This document shows, in pieces, positions 5,045-8,492 of a stretch of DNA of 8,492 nt (the stretch's first letter is position 1; the number at the start of each line of letters is the position of its first letter). Location of the stretch: the NCBI GenBank assembly GCA_016880225.1, contig JAEHDT010000293.1, forward strand, positions 1 to 8,492, written 5' to 3'. The notes under the pieces were generated by a model, which worked only from the letters and a program-made list of their open reading frames with translations, was not told the origin of the DNA and did not search any database. Source of the stretch: Gemmatimonadota bacterium (GTDB lineage Bacteria > Gemmatimonadota > Gemmatimonadetes > Gemmatimonadales > GWC2-71-9). Both the position numbers and the translations under genes were made by a program.

Positions 5045-6792
5045 GGTCGCACGCTCGGAACGGCGACGCCCCAGCCGACGGGATAACCGGGCGGGATCCG
5101 GATCGGGAGATGTCCCCCGATCGGCACGCGGCCGAGCAGTGCGAGCGCCACCGCGCGCTCGGCTGGCCGCACGCCGCTCCAGGCGATGAGATACGCCTTC
5201 ACGGACGGGACCTGATTGAGCAGGTAGGGACTGCCGAGCGACACCAGCACGGTGGGACGCGCGCTGTCGGTGGCGGCGATGAGCTGGGCCAGCGAGTCGG
5301 GGAGCGCGATGTTCCCGCGCCACGAGATCGGCCGCACGTTGGCCGCGAACACCGTCGCCGGCGCCCGGCCGATCACCGCCCGCGCCGAATCGTACGACAG
5401 CGTTCCGGACATCGGCCACAGTCGGAAGTACTCCACGGTATCGCCGCCCTGCCGCAGCTGCTCCGCGAGATGCTGGCCGGCGGCGCCGTTGGCCTCGTCG
5501 GCATAGGCGATGAGCGCGATGCGCCCGGGGTGGGCCCGCAGGGCGTGCAGCCGGCCGCCGATGTCGCGCACCAGCGTGAGCGAGCGGACCGCGAGGTCGT
5601 TGGCCGCATCCTGGAAGCGGCGGCTGCCCACGATGTGCATGATCGAGTCGAGCGGCACCGTGCGCCGCTCGAACAGTCCCAGCTGCCGCTTGAGCTGGAG
5701 GACACGGCGCACTGACTGACCGAGCCGTTCGTGGCTGATCCGCCCCGCCGCGACCGCCGCGGTCATCGCCGCGAGCGCTGAGTCGGGATCGGCGGGCATG
5801 AGCAACAGGTCCGAGCCCGCGAGGAACGCGCGCACGGTGGCCTCGCCGGCCCCGTACTCCGCCACGATCGCGCCCATCGTCAGCGCGTCGGTCACGACCA
5901 GGCCGCGGAACCGCAGCGAATCGCGCAGCAGGCCCGTGAGCACCGCCGCCGAAAGCGTTCCCGGCTCGTTCGACCCGGTGAGGGCCGGGAACGCGATGTG
6001 GGCGCTCATCACGACGTCCGCGCCGGCGGCAATCCCAGCGCGGAACGGCACCAGCTCGAGTGAATCGAGGCGGGCATACGGGGCCGTGATGACCGGGAGA
6101 CCGATGTGGGAGTCGGTCTCGGTATCGCCGTGGCCGGGGAAGTGCTTGAGGGTGGCGAGCATGCCGTGGTCGTGCAGCCCGCGCACGTACTCCGCCACGA
6201 GGCGGGACACGGTCTGCGCGTCTTCGCCGAAGGACCGGACGTTGATGATGGGGTTCGCGGGGTTGTTGTTGACGTCGGCATCGGGAGCGAAATTGACGTG
6301 GATGCCGACCGCCCGGCCCTCGGCACCCGCCGCCGCGCCGATGGTATAGGCGTCACGCGGGTCGCCGGTAGCGCCGACGGCCATGATCTGGGGGAACGCG
6401 GTGGCGCCCACGACCCGCATCCCGGCGCCCCACTCGAGGTCAGCCGAAACGAGGAGCGGCAGCCGGGAGCGGCTCTGCAGCGCGTTGAGCTTGGCGGCGA
6501 TGTCGAAGGGTGAGCCGACGGAGATGATCAGGCCGCCGACTTCGAGCGAATCCACCCAGCGCGCCGCCACCTGAAAGAGCGAATCGTCGAGTGCGGTGTA
6601 GCTTCCCGAGAGCCACGGGATGATGAGTTGACCGACCTGCTGGCGGACGGTGAGGGCGGCGAGCAGCGAATCGACGGTGGGCTGAGGGACGGGGGACGGG
6701 GGAAGGGGGACAGGGGAGCCCGCCGGTCCGGCCGCGCGACCGCCGACACATCCCAGCATGGCGGCAACGACAAGGAGCCTATGCGCCCGCAT
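5041..6792 (-). CDS. nagZ: Exported NagZ-type beta-N-acetylglucosaminidase (GH3), lipoprotein
   Basis: This 583-residue GH3 enzyme should release GlcNAc from non-reducing ends of muropeptides or glycan chains. The N-terminus MRAHRLLVVAAMLGC is a short signal peptide with a lipobox-like end at Cys15, followed by a Pro-rich tether (SPVPLPPSPVPQPT, 26-39). The TIM-barrel domain carries the NagZ signature KHFPGHGDTETDSH (216-229) with the Asp227/His229 acid-base dyad characteristic of bacterial NagZ, and the nucleophile Asp302 in LVVTDALTMGAI. A second alpha/beta domain (about 400-580) makes it the two-domain form seen in B. subtilis NagZ rather than the single-domain cytosolic enzyme of E. coli. 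ATG 6792 is required for the signal peptide; the next ATG (6761) would leave none. No Shine-Dalgarno is evident. The first 12 bp overlap the divergent namZ start. It leads a chain overlapping the serine hydrolase (GTGA). Confidence 0.93.
   Translation of the reverse strand: MRAHRLLVVAAMLGCVGGRAAGPAGSPVPLPPSPVPQPTVDSLLAALTVRQQVGQLIIPWLSGSYTALDDSLFQVAARWVDSLEVGGLIISVGSPFDIAAKLNALQSRSRLPLLVSADLEWGAGMRVVGATAFPQIMAVGATGDPRDAYTIGAAAGAEGRAVGIHVNFAPDADVNNNPANPIINVRSFGEDAQTVSRLVAEYVRGLHDHGMLATLKHFPGHGDTETDSHIGLPVITAPYARLDSLELVPFRAGIAAGADVVMSAHIAFPALTGSNEPGTLSAAVLTGLLRDSLRFRGLVVTDALTMGAIVAEYGAGEATVRAFLAGSDLLLMPADPDSALAAMTAAVAAGRISHERLGQSVRRVLQLKRQLGLFERRTVPLDSIMHIVGSRRFQDAANDLAVRSLTLVRDIGGRLHALRAHPGRIALIAYADEANGAAGQHLAEQLRQGGDTVEYFRLWPMSGTLSYDSARAVIGRAPATVFAANVRPISWRGNIALPDSLAQLIAATDSARPTVLVSLGSPYLLNQVPSVKAYLIAWSGVRPAERAVALALLGRVPIGGHLPIRIPPGYPVGWGVAVPSVRP
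6686..6716 (+). repeat. Heptad G-run tract, predicted G-quadruplex
   Basis: Five G-runs on the plus strand (6686-6688, 6691-6695, 6698-6702, 6705-6709, 6713-6716) are separated by 2-3 bases, and the central runs start exactly 7 bp apart (GGGGGAC/GGGGGAA units). This meets the usual four-run quadruplex pattern. It lies inside nagZ, where the complementary C-rich strand encodes the Pro-rich linker behind the lipobox, and 65-95 bases upstream of the namZ start codon. Related GGACGGG/GGACAGG units occur at 103-127 and 156-184. Effects on replication or expression are not shown. Confidence 0.7.
6772..6777 (+). promoter_or_regulatory. Shine-Dalgarno of namZ
   Basis: AAGGAG ends 3 bases before ATG 6781. 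The spacing is short but the match is strong, and it is the only good ribosome-binding site I see near the start of a gene in this window. It selects ATG 6781 over the long upstream open frame that begins at 6628. It lies within the antisense of the nagZ signal-peptide codons. Confidence 0.65.
6781..6792. promoter_or_regulatory. Dyad 12-mer shared by the divergent namZ and nagZ start codons
   Basis: ATGCG-CC-CGCAT is a perfect 5-bp-arm inverted repeat. The left arm starts with the namZ ATG (plus) and the right arm with the nagZ ATG (minus). Read in the two directions it encodes MRPH and MRAH. Each gene's 5' end is therefore antisense to the other's, and no dedicated intergenic promoter space exists. 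An operator function is possible but short dyads also arise by chance. Confidence 0.5.
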
Positions 6793-8016
6793 TCTCGCTC
6801 GCTGTTGGTGGTGGTCGCCTGCGCCCTCGCGCTGCCCGCCGCCGCGCCCGGCCAGGTGCGGCCGGGGATCGAGGTGCTGCTGTCGGACTCGGTCGGCCTC
6901 ATCGTCGGCAAGCGGGTCGCGTTGCTCACCAACCAGACCGGGGTGGACCGCCTCGGCAGGCGCGACATCGATCTACTGCGCGGCACGCCGGGCGTTCACC
7001 TGACCGTGATCCTGAGCCCGGAGCACGGGCTGCGCGGGCTGGAGGATCGGCCCGGGTTGCCCGACGCGGTCGACTCCGCAACCGGCCTCCCAATCTATAG
7101 CCTCTACGGCGGGACGCCCCTCCCGGCGGTGGCAGCGCTCGACAGCGTGGACCTCCTGCTCGTGGACCTGCAGGACGTCGGCGCCCGCTACTACAGCTAC
7201 CCGCCGACCGCCGTGTTGCTGATGGAGGAGGCGGCGCGACGCGGCAAACCGGTGGTGGTGCTCGACCGGCCCAATCCCCTCGGCGGCGTGGCGGTACAGG
7301 GCAACGTGGCGCCGCCGCATGCCGTCGAGCGCGTCGGCGACTTCCTGCCGATTCCGATGCGCCACGGCATGACGATGGGCGAGTTGGCGCGGCTCGCCAA
7401 CGACGTCCTCGGCATTCACGCCCGGCTCACCGTCGTGCCGGCTGTGGGCTGGCACCGCGCGATGTACTACGACGACACCGGCCTTCCCTGGGTGCGCCCT
7501 TCGCCCAACCTGCCGAACCTGGAGAGCGCGATTCATTATCCCGGCGTCTGCCTGTTCGAAGCGACCAATCTGTCGGTCGGGCGCGGCACGGTGATGCCGT
7601 TTCAGGTGGTCGGGGCGCCGTGGCTCGACACCGGGGCCGTGTTGCCGCGGCTGCGGGGCGGCGGGCGGTGGGCGCAGCAGGGCCTGACGGGCGTGGAGGT
7701 ATCGGGTGTCACCTTCACGCCGAAGGCGCCGACGGATGCGAAATACGACGGCGTCGAGTTGCCCGGCATCAGGCTGCGCGTCACGGATCGTCGGCGCTAC
7801 GATGCCACCCGCACGGCGGTGCTGCTGCTCGCGGCGATCCGGGCGGTGCACCCGGATTCGTTGCGATTCGACGGCGCGCGCTTCGACCGGCTGGCGGCGG
7901 GCGGCGAGCTGCGTCGCGCGACGCTGGCGGGCCAGGCGCCGGACGGGGTGTGGCGGGCGTGGGACGGTCCGCTCGCCGCGTTCCGGCGCCTCCGCATCAA
8001 GTATCTGCTCTATTGA
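6781..8016 (+). CDS. namZ: Exo-beta-N-acetylmuramidase NamZ (DUF1343, GH171), secreted
   Basis: This 411-residue protein matches the B. subtilis NamZ/YbbC family in length and motifs. These enzymes cut MurNAc from the non-reducing end of peptidoglycan glycans. Family blocks in order: VALLTNQTGVD (46-56), VILSPEHGLRG (76-86, with the conserved Glu81-His82), PIYSLYGGTPLP (104-115), VDLQDVGARYYSY (128-140), LDRPNPLGG (161-169), IPMRHGMTMGELA (191-203), PSPNLPNLE (240-248) and FEATNLSVGRGT (259-270). A signal peptide (MRPHSRS, then LLVVVACALALPAAA, with cleavage near residues 23-26) predicts export. ATG 6781 has AAGGAG upstream; extending to ATG 6628 would add 51 residues of G-rich antisense coding ahead of the signal peptide and is rejected. 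It is divergent from nagZ. Exo-acting NamZ and NagZ together can take muropeptide glycans apart alternately. I saw no terminator after the stop codon, so read-through into the next gene is possible. Confidence 0.93.
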   Translation: MRPHSRSLLVVVACALALPAAAPGQVRPGIEVLLSDSVGLIVGKRVALLTNQTGVDRLGRRDIDLLRGTPGVHLTVILSPEHGLRGLEDRPGLPDAVDSATGLPIYSLYGGTPLPAVAALDSVDLLLVDLQDVGARYYSYPPTAVLLMEEAARRGKPVVVLDRPNPLGGVAVQGNVAPPHAVERVGDFLPIPMRHGMTMGELARLANDVLGIHARLTVVPAVGWHRAMYYDDTGLPWVRPSPNLPNLESAIHYPGVCLFEATNLSVGRGTVMPFQVVGAPWLDTGAVLPRLRGGGRWAQQGLTGVEVSGVTFTPKAPTDAKYDGVELPGIRLRVTDRRRYDATRTAVLLLAAIRAVHPDSLRFDGARFDRLAAGGELRRATLAGQAPDGVWRAWDGPLAAFRRLRIKYLLY

Positions 8017-8041
8017 GACTCTCGCTGCGCCCGGCTACTTT
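8013..8041 (+). promoter_or_regulatory. Predicted sigma-70-type promoter of the CDP-alcohol phosphatidyltransferase gene
   Basis: TTGAGA (8013-8018, 5 of 6 matches to TTGACA) is followed by exactly 17 bp and TACTTT (8036-8041, TANNNT type). The -35 box overlaps the namZ stop codon. A start about 7 bp downstream would fall at 8048-8050, next to ATG 8051, so the transcript would be leaderless or nearly so, consistent with the lack of a Shine-Dalgarno there. Confidence 0.45.
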
Positions 8042-8050
8042 CCCCCCGCT

Positions 8051-8492
8051 ATGAACGTGATCCCGCAGCGCGTGCGCGACGCCTTCGAGCGACTGCTCGA
8101 TCCGCCCGCCTCCATCCTCATCCGGTACCACGTTCGGCCCAACATCATCACCACTGTCGGCACGCTCGTCGTGATCGCGTCCGCCACGGCGTTCGCCGTC
8201 GGATGGGTGCGCGCGGCGGGGTTCCTCCTGCTGTTTTCCGGACTGTTCGACGTGGTGGACGGCCGCGTGGCGCGCCGGGGCGGCATGGCCACTACCTTCG
8301 GCGCCTTCTACGACTCGACGCTCGATCGGGTGGGCGAGGCCGCGCTGTTCAGCGGGATCGCGGTGTATTTTCTGCGCGGCGGGGTGCCGGCCGGCCGCCT
8401 GACGCTCGCGGTGGCGGCGTGTCTCGTGGCGCTCACGGCGTCGCTGCTCGTTTCCTATACGCGGGCGCGGGCCGAAGGGCTGGGGCTGACCG
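8051..8492 (+). CDS. CDP-alcohol phosphatidyltransferase family protein, 3'-truncated by the window
   Basis: The visible 147 residues start at ATG 8051 and run off the right edge. This family of integral membrane enzymes moves a phosphoalcohol onto a CDP-activated lipid, or the reverse, in phospholipid synthesis. The catalytic signature D-x2-D-G-x2-A-R-x8-G-x3-D-x3-D is complete: Asp67, Asp70-Gly71, Ala74-Arg75, Gly84, Asp88, Asp92 (DVVDGRVAR, then GAFYDSTLD). The preceding RPNIITTVGTLVVIASATAF (29-48) is the usual P-N-x-[IL]-T entry to the first membrane helix, and SYTRARAEGLGLT (135-147) is a conserved downstream block, common in phosphatidylinositol-phosphate-synthase-like members. The alcohol substrate cannot be fixed, so PgsA, PIP synthase and CLS-type alternatives remain open. 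The gene starts 34 bp after namZ, without a Shine-Dalgarno but behind a likely promoter. It probably belongs to a following lipid operon, not to the sugar cluster. Confidence 0.88.
   Translation, partial: MNVIPQRVRDAFERLLDPPASILIRYHVRPNIITTVGTLVVIASATAFAVGWVRAAGFLLLFSGLFDVVDGRVARRGGMATTFGAFYDSTLDRVGEAALFSGIAVYFLRGGVPAGRLTLAVAACLVALTASLLVSYTRARAEGLGLT

Noticed and set aside
5045..5419. 125-residue upstream extension of the serine hydrolase
   Set aside because: Arg-rich shadow of the nagZ 3' end, with no domain; the signal peptide and GTGA overlap place the start at 5044.
6627..6660. TTGACC at about 6627 as a -35 box for namZ
   Set aside because: No acceptable -10 hexamer at 16-18 bp; the region is codon-constrained nagZ sequence.
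6628..6780. In-frame upstream extension of namZ to ATG 6628 (51 more residues)
   Set aside because: The extra residues are Gly/Arg-rich, antisense to nagZ, and would bury the clear signal peptide; ATG 6781 has an AAGGAG site.
1..8492. tRNA/rRNA genes, CRISPR arrays, insertion-sequence ends, integrase or phage genes
   Set aside because: Looked for on both strands and none seen; the locus looks like an ordinary chromosomal region, not a mobile island.

Overview
The window is very GC-rich (visibly about 70% G+C), with tightly packed genes, overlapping start and stop codons, and secreted or lipoprotein enzymes next to sodium:solute symporters. Together with C- and G-rich heptad tracts at gene edges, this suggests a Gemmatimonadota-like or similar high-GC Gram-negative bacterium. 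That assignment is an inference from style and gene content; no rRNA or other marker gene is present.

Layout. Left edge, minus strand: the first 47 codons of a BadF/BcrA-type sugar kinase (1-143), joined by an ATGA overlap to a sodium:solute symporter (140-1618). An A-type iron-sulfur carrier (1695-2054) precedes it, separated by a rho-independent terminator (about 1636-1663). Upstream of the carrier on the same strand lie a second, longer sodium:solute symporter (2064-3842), a beta-lactamase-fold serine hydrolase lipoprotein (3839-5044, GTG start) and a NagZ-type GH3 beta-N-acetylglucosaminidase lipoprotein (5041-6792). These three are linked by GTGA and ATGA overlaps, and the carrier follows after 9 bp. 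On the plus strand, diverging from nagZ, is a NamZ/DUF1343 exo-beta-N-acetylmuramidase (6781-8016). A 3'-truncated CDP-alcohol phosphatidyltransferase follows (8051 to the end), with its own likely promoter overlapping the namZ stop codon.

How the genes fit together. NamZ and NagZ are exo-enzymes that remove MurNAc and GlcNAc from peptidoglycan chain ends. The serine hydrolase is a good candidate for an AmiE-like step that strips peptide from MurNAc. The two symporters could import the free amino sugars, and the kinase could phosphorylate them. The set resembles the Bacillus subtilis MurNAc-recycling operon (murQ-murR-murP-amiE-nagZ-namZ), but with symporters and a kinase in place of the PTS permease, as in the Tannerella forsythia MurT/MurK route. 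A MurQ etherase is not visible and might lie left of the window. The substrate assignments are inferences from gene company.

The most unusual structure is the nagZ/namZ divergence. The two ORFs overlap by 12 bp at their starts, and that 12-mer is itself a dyad containing both ATG codons. A five-run G tract able to form a quadruplex lies about 65-95 bp upstream of namZ, inside the nagZ signal/linker region. No stretch longer than 300 bases lacks a gene, and I saw no tRNA, rRNA, CRISPR or insertion sequence.
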